49,495 bases of DNA from Sulfurimonas sp. (lineage in GTDB: Bacteria > Campylobacterota > Campylobacteria > Campylobacterales > Sulfurimonadaceae): positions 1 through 49,495 of the forward strand of contig JAMORO010000004.1 of NCBI GenBank assembly GCA_027063505.1. The letters run 5' to 3'. Each line of letters starts with the position of its first letter. The first letter of the stretch is position 1. Both the position numbers and the translations under genes were made by a program. Of the stretch, positions 41,800 through 49,495 are shown in pieces. The notes beneath the pieces are model-generated. The model was not told the DNA's origin. It saw only the letters and a list, made by a program, of their open reading frames with translations, and did not search any database.

Positions 41800-42721
41800 A
41801 CGCAGTAGTAGAGTTCTATTTGTTGACCCCTCTGTAGATACTGTTTTTTCTCTTGATAAGGGAGAAAAAGTTGATCTTATTCTCTCCCCATCACTCTACT
41901 GGGTTAAAAAAATAACTATTCCTGTAAAGAGTGTTCGAGAGGTGAAAAAACTTCTTCCATCTATTTTTTTAGACTCACTTCCAGAGGGACACTACTCCTA
42001 TAGTGCCTATAAAAAAGAGGATGATTTCATAGCTTTTGCCTATGAAGATAAAAAAATTCTAGCTCTTTTAGCACAAAAAGGTATAGGACTCTCTAGTATA
42101 CACTCTATCCATTTTGCTCAGAGTGAGTTTGAAACATTAGAGAGTGCTCTGGAGATAAATGAGATGGAGAGTATCTATCTCAAAGATGATCTACTGGTTG
42201 TTGTACCTACTGTGTGGTTAAAAGAGAGTGCACCCTTAGTGTTAGAAGATAAAAAGCTCTCTAAACATACCATTAAACTACAGCAGTTTGGACATATAGT
42301 AGATAACAAGAGTTTTTATATGATAGGGACTATTCTTAGTATTTTTATATTTATTTTAATGGTGGAGATTTTTTTAACACACTCAAAAATAGATACTATA
42401 GAGAGTGCGAAAGATTCACTCTTTAGTAAGTATAAACTTCAATCTACAATGTTTCAAAATCGTTCAACATTCACAAAGTACAATAATATTCATACTGTGC
42501 AGACAGAGTTAAGAGCAGTTATCTCCTACTTTTTATCAATGCCTTTAAGAGCTACTCAGAAGATAACACTCATCGAGTACAAAGAGAAAAAGTTAATTGT
42601 AACTATTAGCGGTGTGATAAAAGGACAAGAGCGAGGAATTGTCTCTAAACTAAACGCTAAAAAAGTAAAATACAAACTCTCTTTTAGTGGTCAAAATATG
42701 AAAGTAGAGGTAAAACTATGA
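41789..42721 (+). CDS. gspL: Type II secretion protein GspL-like
   Basis: ATG 41789 lies inside the end of the previous gene (11 bp overlap); a TTG at 41783 is the alternative. The 310-residue protein has a cytoplasmic actin-like part (VLFVDPSVDTVFSLDKG, WVKKITIPVKSVREVKKLLPS), one membrane helix at about 172-195 and a periplasmic ferredoxin-like end. This is the GspL layout that couples the ATPase to the platform. Sequence identity to known GspL is weak, so position supports the call. Confidence 0.7.
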   Translation: MKFKRSSRVLFVDPSVDTVFSLDKGEKVDLILSPSLYWVKKITIPVKSVREVKKLLPSIFLDSLPEGHYSYSAYKKEDDFIAFAYEDKKILALLAQKGIGLSSIHSIHFAQSEFETLESALEINEMESIYLKDDLLVVVPTVWLKESAPLVLEDKKLSKHTIKLQQFGHIVDNKSFYMIGTILSIFIFILMVEIFLTHSKIDTIESAKDSLFSKYKLQSTMFQNRSTFTKYNNIHTVQTELRAVISYFLSMPLRATQKITLIEYKEKKLIVTISGVIKGQERGIVSKLNAKKVKYKLSFSGQNMKVEVKL

Positions 42722-43125
42722 ACAGAGTAAACCCTCTTCAAATAGCCCTTCTTTTAGTTGTAGTTATCACATTTTTACTTTTTAAACTCAGTAGTTTAAA
42801 AGAGGAGCTTTTAGAAGCAAATGAGAGTTATAAAACGAGTGAAAAGCTTGCTATAGATTTAAACTCTTTAAAGTCAGTTTATGCAAGTCCTAAGAAAACG
42901 CAAAAAGCAATCAATAGAATTCTTGCACAGAGATCATTAAGAGGGGCAAACTTAGAGATAAAAAGAGAGAAAAAATCTATAAAGATTACTACAAAGAGCA
43001 TAGATACAGCAGCATTAAACTCTCTAATGGGAAAAATTTTAAACGGCTCATATAACATTACACTGCTAAAAATAAAGAGACTAAGTGAGACGAAAGCCTC
43101 TTTAGTACTGGAGATAAAATGGTAA
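42718..43125 (+). CDS. gspM: Type II secretion protein GspM-like
   Basis: The 135-residue protein has a short N-terminal cytoplasmic end, one membrane helix (about 8-24), a coiled-coil stretch and a ferredoxin-like periplasmic domain (about 70-135). This is the GspM pattern and it overlaps gspL by 4 bp. The sequence itself is too diverged to name without the context. Confidence 0.65.
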   Translation: MNRVNPLQIALLLVVVITFLLFKLSSLKEELLEANESYKTSEKLAIDLNSLKSVYASPKKTQKAINRILAQRSLRGANLEIKREKKSIKITTKSIDTAALNSLMGKILNGSYNITLLKIKRLSETKASLVLEIKW

Positions 43126-43652
43126 AAAAAATAATGAAGTTTTTTGTATATTTACTCTTTTTTATCTTTAGTTTAATTCTATTTATGCCAAAAGAGAGTG
43201 TTTACTTCCTCTTAGAAAAAAATCTAAAAGTATTTGATATTGTCATCTCTAAAGAGCATTTGACACAAAATTTTCTCTCTTTAGAGGTAGAAAACTTAGA
43301 AGTAAGTGCTAAAGCTATTGATGCTGCACTGATACAGAAGGTAGATATTGTACTACTAGGAGTTTATAATCATGTAAATGTAGAGAGTATTCAACTCTCA
43401 TCTTTAGTAGAGTCTTATCTTCCATCAAAAATTGATTCACTTGATATTGAGCATAGTTTATTGGACCCTCTTCATGTAGTAGGTGAAGCCAAGGGTGAGT
43501 TTGGAAAGGCTTTTTTAATTTTAAATCTTGTAGATAGAAATATAAGTGTAGCACTAAAGCCTTCAAAGGTGATGTTCTCAAAGTATAGAAATTCACTGAG
43601 AATGTTTAAAAAGTCTCAAAATGGAGAGTATGTTTATGCAAAAAATTTCTAG
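43119..43652 (+). CDS. Small GspN-like type II secretion accessory protein
   Basis: The 177-residue protein has one N-terminal membrane helix (about 7-25) and a beta-rich periplasmic part with features like SLEVENLEVSAKAIDA and HVVGEAKGEFGKAF that recall the GspN/AsmA-like fold. GspN proteins usually have about 250 residues, so this is short. It overlaps its neighbours by 7 and 32 bp. Confidence 0.55.
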   Translation: MVKKIMKFFVYLLFFIFSLILFMPKESVYFLLEKNLKVFDIVISKEHLTQNFLSLEVENLEVSAKAIDAALIQKVDIVLLGVYNHVNVESIQLSSLVESYLPSKIDSLDIEHSLLDPLHVVGEAKGEFGKAFLILNLVDRNISVALKPSKVMFSKYRNSLRMFKKSQNGEYVYAKNF

Positions 43653-44463
43653 TAATAAACTTATCTCTAATGTAACAACACTCTTTACACTACTGTTACT
43701 TGCAAAACTTATATCTCTTGTCGTTTGGTGGTTTCTTCCAAGTGAGGGTATCTCACTTAATGCAAAAAAATCTTATCAAGCTACATACCAGAGAGTAGAT
43801 TTTAAAAATATGTTAGCTCGTGCACAAGTAAAGAAGAGCACTACAACAGCTCAGGCACAAACGAATAATACTTCAGCCTATAGTATAAACTCACTTATTT
43901 TAAAAGGTCTCTACGGAAATCAAACTCATGGTTTTGCAATAGTGGCTAAAAAGTCTGCAGTTAAAAAAACAACTATAGTAAGTATTGGAGAGGTTTATGC
44001 TGGATATAAACTAAAAGAGATTCTACTAGATAAAGTTATCTTTACTAAGTCGGGTAAAGAGTATGTTCTGAAGTTGGCTTCTTCTTCAAAATCTGATTTA
44101 TCTAAAAGTGTCACTAGAGTAAAACAGCAGAACAGTGCAGATATGAATGAACATAGTGTCTCAAAACAAGATATAAATTTTTACTCAAAAGATCCATCAA
44201 GAATTTGGAAAGATATCGCTATAGATCCTGTAAAGAAAAATGGTAAGATAGAGGGTTTTAGAGTAAGACGTATAAAGCCAAACTCTAAAATGGCTGAACT
44301 TGGACTCAAAAAGGGTGATATCATCATAAAAGCGAACAATATTCGGCTTTCATCTTTTAGAGATGCCATTAAGCTCTATAAAAATATAGATAAAATTAAC
44401 ACTATAGAACTGGTAGTTTTACGAAATAATCAAGAGAAGGAAATAATATATGAAATTCATTAA
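43621..44463 (+). CDS. gspC: Type II secretion protein GspC with PDZ domain
   Basis: The 280-residue protein has one membrane helix (about 19-40), a homology region (about 85-150; NSLILKGLYGNQTHGFAIV) and a PDZ domain (about 195-280; RVRRIKPNSKMAELGLKKGD). GspC links the inner-membrane platform to the secretin and helps select substrates. Several ATG codons are possible at the start (43621, 43630, 43636). Confidence 0.87.
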   Translation: MESMFMQKISSNKLISNVTTLFTLLLLAKLISLVVWWFLPSEGISLNAKKSYQATYQRVDFKNMLARAQVKKSTTTAQAQTNNTSAYSINSLILKGLYGNQTHGFAIVAKKSAVKKTTIVSIGEVYAGYKLKEILLDKVIFTKSGKEYVLKLASSSKSDLSKSVTRVKQQNSADMNEHSVSKQDINFYSKDPSRIWKDIAIDPVKKNGKIEGFRVRRIKPNSKMAELGLKKGDIIIKANNIRLSSFRDAIKLYKNIDKINTIELVVLRNNQEKEIIYEIH

Positions 44464-46348
44464 AACAATTTTTTTAGTCACACTTTTAACACTAAGTCTC
44501 AATGCGAGAGAGCAGGTAAATGTAAGTTTTTCTGATTTACAGATAAATGATTTTATAAAACTTATCTCTAAGATTACACAGAAAAATATTTTGATAAATA
44601 ACAAAATAAATGGAACAGTGAATTTTGTGAGTACTACCCCTGTTTATGATGATGAACTGATAGGGATTTTAGTCTCAGTTCTAGAGTCGAAAGGGTTTAC
44701 TCTTATAAAAGAGGGATCAATTTATCAGGTGATTCGTTCAACTGAAGCGGCTAAACATAATGTAAAGATTATGAAACAGGGTAAAAAGATAAATGGTTCA
44801 CTTATGGTGACTCAGTCTATACCTGTTCATGGTGAAAATGTAGATGTAGTTGCTGCAAAGATACGTTATCTTATTTCAAAAACAGCAAAACTTATGACTA
44901 TGAAAGAGAGCAATATTATACTGCTTACGGATTATCCAAAAAATATAGAGACTATAAAGCGTGTGATTAAAGATATAGATACAAACTATGTTTCAGTTGT
45001 AAAAATCATTCCTATTAAGCATGCAAATGCAAAGAAGCTACAGGTACGTCTTACTGATATAAGTAAGTCAATCTTCAATGCAAAAGTGATGCGAGAAAAT
45101 GTAAAAATCATACTAGATGATAATATTAATGGACTTGTTGTAGTTGGAATCGCTAAAAATGTTGCAAAGATAGAGAAGCTTGTAAAAAAGATGGATGTTG
45201 AGTCTCACACAGATAATAGTGTTCAGATATTTGCTCTTAAAAACTCTGATGCAAAAACGGTAGCAGCAAGTCTTAATGAGATCATTGCAAAGCAGGTTTT
45301 CTCAGATCCATCTATGAAGCCAAATATTAGTGCTAGTGAAGAGATAAACGCCATTATAGCTATCGGTGATCCTTTAATACTTAAAGGTATTAAGCTTATT
45401 ATTGATGAACTTGATAAAGAAAAGTATCAGGTATATGTTCAAGCTAGAATTATTGAGATAAATAAGAGAAATGCTGAAAGTCTTGGTATGAAGTATGGTT
45501 TTGATGGAGGAGCTATCTCTAATGGTGGTCTCTATACTTTAGCAACAAATTTTACAGGTCCTTCTGTAGCAGTAGATGCAGCACTTTTGAGTTCTATAGG
45601 TGGTCTCACTGGTGTTAATTATGCATTAGGTGCAACTATTGATTTTCTTGAGACAAATGGTGCAGCAAAATCGGTATCGAATCCTTCTATACTCTGTGTG
45701 AACAATAAGGAATCATCAATCTATGTTGGTAAAACTATCTCTATATCTACAGGAACAGTAACTGGTTCGACACTTGGTGGTGGTGTAACAAGTAGTTTTA
45801 AACGTGAAGATATTGGTTTGACTCTGAAAATAAAACCGCGTGTCTCTTCAAAGGACAAGGTGACATTAGATGCTGAAGCGATTCTTGAGAATGTTACAGA
45901 TACAGGATTAAATGCAGATGGAGAACCTGTCCGTCAGCCAACTACTTCAAAACAAGAGGTGAAAACACAAGCTATTTTACGTCATGGTGAGACTATTATA
46001 ATAGGTGGTTTAGTGAAAGTGTATGATACAACTCAAGTAACAAAGATCCCAATTTTAGGAGATATCCCATGGATAGGAGAGTATCTGTTTACATCTACTA
46101 CAACAAATGTAGAGCAGGATAATCTCATAGTAATGCTAACTCCTTATGTAATTGATAAAAGTGAAAAACTTTCAAAACTACAAAAAGATTTAGGTCTTCT
46201 TGCCAAAATTCAAAAAGAGTACAATGTGAAAGCTTTTGAAGAGTTAGAAAAAAAAGCTAAAGGTACTGAAGTTCGTAAAGTAGATTATAATAATGTGGAA
46301 GAGGATAGACTCAATACTCTGCATGATAAAGATACAGTGACTCACTAA
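44450..46348 (+). CDS. gspD: Type II secretion secretin
   Basis: The 632-residue protein has a signal peptide (about 1-18), the N0 domain (VSFSDLQINDFIKLISKITQ), N1-N3 repeats to about 320 and the secretin core (about 325-565) with SVSNPSILCVNNKESSIYVG and the closing motif IPILGDIPWIGEYLF. It forms the outer-membrane gate. It overlaps gspC by 14 bp. No pilotin (GspS) gene is seen in the operon. Confidence 0.95.
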   Translation: MKFIKTIFLVTLLTLSLNAREQVNVSFSDLQINDFIKLISKITQKNILINNKINGTVNFVSTTPVYDDELIGILVSVLESKGFTLIKEGSIYQVIRSTEAAKHNVKIMKQGKKINGSLMVTQSIPVHGENVDVVAAKIRYLISKTAKLMTMKESNIILLTDYPKNIETIKRVIKDIDTNYVSVVKIIPIKHANAKKLQVRLTDISKSIFNAKVMRENVKIILDDNINGLVVVGIAKNVAKIEKLVKKMDVESHTDNSVQIFALKNSDAKTVAASLNEIIAKQVFSDPSMKPNISASEEINAIIAIGDPLILKGIKLIIDELDKEKYQVYVQARIIEINKRNAESLGMKYGFDGGAISNGGLYTLATNFTGPSVAVDAALLSSIGGLTGVNYALGATIDFLETNGAAKSVSNPSILCVNNKESSIYVGKTISISTGTVTGSTLGGGVTSSFKREDIGLTLKIKPRVSSKDKVTLDAEAILENVTDTGLNADGEPVRQPTTSKQEVKTQAILRHGETIIIGGLVKVYDTTQVTKIPILGDIPWIGEYLFTSTTTNVEQDNLIVMLTPYVIDKSEKLSKLQKDLGLLAKIQKEYNVKAFEELEKKAKGTEVRKVDYNNVEEDRLNTLHDKDTVTH

Positions 46349-46349
46349 G

Positions 46350-47864
46350 ATGTTAAGTTTAGAACCTCTTCACAATCTAAAGCTTGAAGTATATGAACCC
46401 TCAGAACTAACTACAGACATCAGTGTAAAAAATTACCTGCTCTTTAGTGAGTATGAAGGTGTAGTATCTGCTTTTACTTGCGAGCGCTACTTTAGTGAGT
46501 CAAGTAACTACTACACAAAACTAGAAAAACGCTATCCTCTTTATATGTTAGATGAGGACTCTTACGATAGACTCTATAACCGGTTTTTAGAGCTTCGTAC
46601 AGATAAAGCTATAGAGACAATGCAAGAAGATAGTGAGAGTGATGATGAAGAGGAACTCTCTCTTACTGACTTTTTACGAACTTCAAGTGATATTTTAACA
46701 AGTGAAGAGTCTGCTCCTATCATCAAGTTTGTCAATGCTCTCTTTTATCAGGCTGTAAAAAAACGGGCTTCAGATATTCACATAGAAGTTCAAGAGAAAA
46801 AGGGTGAGGTTCGCTTTCGTGTAGATGGTATGCTTACTAAAAATGCTGACTTAGATAAGAAAGTAGTTGGGCTCATTGTAAGTCGTATTAAAGTAATCTC
46901 AAATCTTGATATTTCGGAGAAACGTATCCCTCAAGATGGGCGTACACAGATAAAAATAGCAGGAGAGGTACTTGATATCCGTGTTTCTATTCTCCCTACT
47001 TTTTATGGTGAACGTGTAGTTATGCGTCTTTTGATGCAGAGCTCACAGATACCACAGATAAGTGAGTTGGGTTTTAATGCCTCACTTATAGATGATGTTA
47101 AAAAGTTACTCCGTTCTTCTCATGGAATCATCCTTGTAACAGGACCTACGGGTTCTGGTAAAACTACCTCCCTTCACTCCTTTTTAAGAGAGGTAGAAAA
47201 ACCTGAAATGAATCTCATCACAGTTGAAGACCCTGTTGAGTATAAGTCAGATAATATCGCTCAGATTCAAGTAAATGAGAAAGTAGGATTGACTTTTGCA
47301 GCAGCACTACGTTCTATCCTTCGTCAAGATCCTGATGTCATAATGATAGGGGAGATTCGTGATGAGGAGACAGCTGCCATAGCTGTTCGTGCAGCACTTA
47401 CGGGTCACTTAGTTTTCTCTACACTCCATACAAACTCTGCAGCAGCAACTATCTCTCGTTTAGCAGATATGAATATAGAGCCTTTTTTAATTAGCTCTTC
47501 ACTCTTAGGGATATTAGCACAGCGTTTAGTGCGTGTTTTATGTCATGAGTGTAAAGAAGAAGATGAATTAGCAGAAAACTTTGCAGATGATTATAGTCTG
47601 CCTAAAGGTGCAAAAATCTATAAGTCATCTGGATGTAAAGCTTGTAACTATAGTGGTTTCTCAGGGCGTCGCTCAATCGGTGAACTTCTTGTTATGAATG
47701 ACTCTATAAAAGAGCTTTTAAAAGTTACTACTGATGAGCATACTATCAAAACACAGCTTGAAAAAGATGGCCTTAAAACTATCTCTTTTCAACTTTCACA
47801 GATGCTGCTTCATGGTGAAACATCTCTTGATGAGGCTATCCGTATCGGTTTAGGTCATGCCTAA
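46350..47864 (+). CDS. gspE: Type II secretion assembly ATPase
   Basis: The 504-residue ATPase has Walker A GPTGSGKT at 265-272, the Asp box, Walker B region DPDVIMIGEIRDEE and the His box (TGHLVFSTLHTNSA). The tetracysteine zinc motif of the C-terminal part is complete (CHEC ... GCKAC). The N-terminal N1E region is short with an acidic linker (about 92-104). It powers pseudopilus assembly. One base separates it from gspD. Confidence 0.94.
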   Translation: MLSLEPLHNLKLEVYEPSELTTDISVKNYLLFSEYEGVVSAFTCERYFSESSNYYTKLEKRYPLYMLDEDSYDRLYNRFLELRTDKAIETMQEDSESDDEEELSLTDFLRTSSDILTSEESAPIIKFVNALFYQAVKKRASDIHIEVQEKKGEVRFRVDGMLTKNADLDKKVVGLIVSRIKVISNLDISEKRIPQDGRTQIKIAGEVLDIRVSILPTFYGERVVMRLLMQSSQIPQISELGFNASLIDDVKKLLRSSHGIILVTGPTGSGKTTSLHSFLREVEKPEMNLITVEDPVEYKSDNIAQIQVNEKVGLTFAAALRSILRQDPDVIMIGEIRDEETAAIAVRAALTGHLVFSTLHTNSAAATISRLADMNIEPFLISSSLLGILAQRLVRVLCHECKEEDELAENFADDYSLPKGAKIYKSSGCKACNYSGFSGRRSIGELLVMNDSIKELLKVTTDEHTIKTQLEKDGLKTISFQLSQMLLHGETSLDEAIRIGLGHA

Positions 47865-48300
47865 ACACTATCCTAGATATAGAACAGCGTTTACTCTTAT
47901 AGAGGTAATGGTGGCTGTTATGATAGTCTCTGTGGTTATTGCTGCTCTTCTTCAGATGAGGGGTGAAACAGCACATAAATTCCTTGAAATAAAAAAGATG
48001 TTGCAGACAAATCAGTATAACTCCCTTCTTATCGCACAAAATAGTAAGTATGGTTTTGAGAAAAGCAATATGGATATGAACAGACTAGTAGAGGATTTTG
48101 ACTTAGAGAGTAATCTTCGACGAAAATTAAAATCGATAAAAGTAGAGTTAGGGTACGAAGAGTTAAAAACAGTAGATACAAGTGAGTTTGAAGAGAGTGA
48201 TCAAGGTAGTTCTGGTTCAGGACTAGTTTTTGAGATAGGTGATACAAGTATAAAAACAGAGAATTTTACACTTCATATGATGCGAGTGAGAGTTCAATGA
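47857..48300 (+). CDS. gspI: Type II secretion minor pseudopilin, GspI-like
   Basis: The 147-residue protein has the class III leader before FTLIEVMVAVMIVSVVIAALL with Glu5, then a small globular domain. The LIEVMVA sequence is typical of GspI. It overlaps gspE by 8 bp and the next gene by 4 bp. Confidence 0.78.
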   Translation: MPKHYPRYRTAFTLIEVMVAVMIVSVVIAALLQMRGETAHKFLEIKKMLQTNQYNSLLIAQNSKYGFEKSNMDMNRLVEDFDLESNLRRKLKSIKVELGYEELKTVDTSEFEESDQGSSGSGLVFEIGDTSIKTENFTLHMMRVRVQ

Positions 48301-48812
48301 CAAAAAAGGGATTTACTCTTATTGAGCTCATTATTTCCATTGTTATTCTCTCTATTTTAATGCTTTTTTTATATAAAAGTTATGCCTCGCTAAACCGCTC
48401 TAATACTATTTTTAGTCAAGAGATTAAGAAAATACAAAAGTCAGAGAAGATAAAAAAAGCACTCTATTTAGATTTGACCACAGCAGAAGCTTCATCGACA
48501 ACTATTTTTAATCAAAGCAGAGATTTTGATGTCTTTTTTCTTCAGACTACTCACTCAGTACACGATCGTATTCATCCCTATGTTGCTTATGTAGTGAATG
48601 ATAAAAAGCTTTATAGACTTGAGTCACTAAAACCTTTTAAAGAGTATCCTTTTGGTGCTGATAGTGAGTTTATAGCAGACTTTTTAGGTGATGTGAAAAC
48701 TTTTAGACTCTATAGGGCTAAGGCGAGTAAATCTGAGGTCTACTTAGTGCATCTTATATTTAAAAATGAAGAGGAGATACTCCTTAAAACAAAGGTTTTA
48801 AACAGTATGTAG
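48297..48812 (+). CDS. gspJ: Type II secretion minor pseudopilin, GspJ-like
   Basis: The 171-residue protein has the class III leader before FTLIELIISIVILSILMLF with Glu5 and a beta-rich body. GspJ binds GspI and GspK at the tip of the pseudopilus. The assignment is from position after gspI and size. It is the last gene of the operon. Confidence 0.75.
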   Translation: MTKKGFTLIELIISIVILSILMLFLYKSYASLNRSNTIFSQEIKKIQKSEKIKKALYLDLTTAEASSTTIFNQSRDFDVFFLQTTHSVHDRIHPYVAYVVNDKKLYRLESLKPFKEYPFGADSEFIADFLGDVKTFRLYRAKASKSEVYLVHLIFKNEEEILLKTKVLNSM

Positions 48813-48815
48813 TTT

Positions 48816-49046
48816 TTAAGTATCCTCTCGGTACTTAGAGATACCACAAGGTTGATTTGGAGTGGGAGGATGCTCTTTTAAGTATGTTAAATCCTCTAAT
48901 GTTTGGGATAAAACTTTTTTCTGTTGTAAAATCGGAAGCATCAAGTTGTCTTTCTCATTTAAGGGGATTCCCCAGTCTAATAGTATCTTTTGTACTTCGT
49001 CATCAAGCTCTTTAAGGGCATTTTCTATATGTTTAATTGAATTCAT
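48816..49046 (-). CDS. Small conserved hypothetical protein
   Basis: The 76-residue acidic protein (KHIENALKELDDEVQKILLDWG, then LPILQQKKVLSQTLEDLTYL) is probably a helical hairpin without signal or membrane segment. It is not recognised. It faces the end of gspJ, 3 bp away, and diverges from the rpmI promoter. Confidence 0.55.
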   Translation of the reverse strand: MNSIKHIENALKELDDEVQKILLDWGIPLNEKDNLMLPILQQKKVLSQTLEDLTYLKEHPPTPNQPCGISKYREDT

Positions 49047-49081
49047 AACAAGAGTATAGCAAAAATTTAGAAATATTTGGG

Positions 49082-49087
49082 TATAAT
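49082..49087 (+). promoter_or_regulatory. -10 box of the rpmI-rplT operon
   Basis: TATAAT in tttgggTATAATgcc lies 56 bases before rpmI; an AAAGGA ribosome site precedes the ATG at 49144. The leader between them is AT-rich, without a clear structured element. Confidence 0.6.
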
Positions 49088-49143
49088 GCCACTCTTAATT
49101 CTGACTATGTTAGAAGAGAAGAATTTTACTTAAAGGATTATCG

Positions 49144-49335
49144 ATGCCAAAAATGAAATCGGTAAAAGGCGCTGTTAAGCGTTTTAAAGTTAAGAAAAAT
49201 GGTCAAATTAAACGTGGTAAAGCGTTTAGAAGCCACATCTTAACAAAACAAGACGCTCAAACTCGTCGTGACCAAAATCAACCAGCAACAGTTGCAAAAG
49301 CTGATGCTGCTAACATTAAGGCTATGATTAACTAG
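49144..49335 (+). CDS. rpmI: 50S ribosomal protein L35
   Basis: The 63-residue basic protein matches L35 throughout ([31 protein letters not shown]). It is normally co-transcribed with rplT, as here. infC, its usual upstream neighbour in many bacteria, is absent, which is also seen in Campylobacterota. Confidence 0.96.
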   Translation: MPKMKSVKGAVKRFKVKKNGQIKRGKAFRSHILTKQDAQTRRDQNQPATVAKADAANIKAMIN

Positions 49336-49443
49336 TAATAGTTTTTCATTACATCTCCAATTTATTATAAAAATTGGGCAAGACCACCAAAGTAGTGGCA
49401 CCTTGATTACATTTATGTGACTGGGTAAAGAAAAAGGAAAGAA
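49336..49443 (+). other. Leader between rpmI and rplT
   Basis: These 108 bases hold a CCAC ... GTGG hairpin (49384-49398) and an AAAGG ribosome site before rplT. The gap is longer than needed and may carry a ribosomal protein control site, which I cannot confirm. Confidence 0.3.
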
Positions 49444-49495
49444 ATGCCAAGAGTTAAAACAGGTGTTGTTCGTAGAAGAAGACACAAAAAGATAT
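49444..49495 (+). CDS. rplT: 50S ribosomal protein L20, N-terminal part (cut by window edge)
   Basis: The first 17 codons read MPRVKTGVVRRRRHKKI, the invariant start of L20. The gene continues past the right edge. It follows rpmI in the conserved order. Confidence 0.95.
   Translation, partial: MPRVKTGVVRRRRHKKI

Noticed and set aside
49240..49485. Minus-strand open frame opposite rpmI and rplT
   Set aside because: It is antisense to two certain ribosomal protein genes and has no own features.
1..49495. Insertion sequences, prophage and tRNA genes
   Set aside because: I saw no transposase, integrase, phage structural gene or cloverleaf sequence on either strand by reading.

Overview
The window is a low-GC bacterial chromosome segment, dense in genes. 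It most resembles a free-living Campylobacterota member of the Sulfurimonas/Sulfuricurvum/Sulfurovum type. That reading is an inference from protein style, AT-rich composition, TATAAT-type -10 boxes without clear -35 boxes, and rpmI-rplT standing apart from infC. No rRNA or tRNA gene is visible. The one clear RNA gene is a small SRP RNA (ffs) near 32.7 kb.

Left part (1-8.8 kb): a truncated chemotaxis receptor and a decayed GGDEF fragment. Next is a CusB/TolC/YtkA-like metal efflux operon whose RND pump gene is not where it would be expected. Divergent from it are two Met/Gln-rich exported proteins, an outer-membrane barrel protein, two tandem response regulator/histidine kinase pairs and a MOSC protein. 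The layout suggests envelope metal (copper-like) sensing and export. 8.8-13.3 kb: a conserved hypothetical with a readable tail beyond its stop, mutY, an RNase HI with an N-terminal extension, a coiled-coil lipoprotein with a second membrane helix, a YjbR remnant, and YceI-like and SnoaL-like exported proteins.

13.4-18.3 kb (minus strand): a tight five-gene run of diguanylate cyclase, membrane metallophosphoesterase, MsbA-type ABC exporter and AraC regulator (four genes plus close spacing). Then come gltX, and divergently a SurA-type chaperone and a dCMP deaminase. 21.3-23.5 kb is a small accessory island. It holds a RelE/ParE toxin-antitoxin pair flanked by diverged direct repeats that each carry a hairpin, a self-inhibited Fic protein, a 5'-truncated pentapeptide-repeat membrane protein ending at a hexamer microsatellite, and a noncoding stretch with GGGACA/TGTCCC motifs. 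An ArsC-like reductase and twin single-domain GAF proteins follow.

24.9-32.3 kb (minus strand) is a coupled peptidoglycan salvage operon: a nucleosidase-like protein, an exported NagZ-AmpD fusion, an SSS-family symporter, AnmK, AmgK, MurU and a lytic transglycosylase. Together they suggest cutting of murein, trimming of the fragments to sugars outside the cytoplasm, import by a cation symporter, and conversion to UDP-MurNAc.

32.3-49.5 kb: an HPt protein, ffs, a small lipoprotein, a 1489-residue Ala-rich repeat lipoprotein, and a small exported protein. These are followed by a twelve-gene type II secretion operon in the order G, H-like, F, K, L, M, N, C, D, E, I, J. The window ends in rpmI and the start of rplT.
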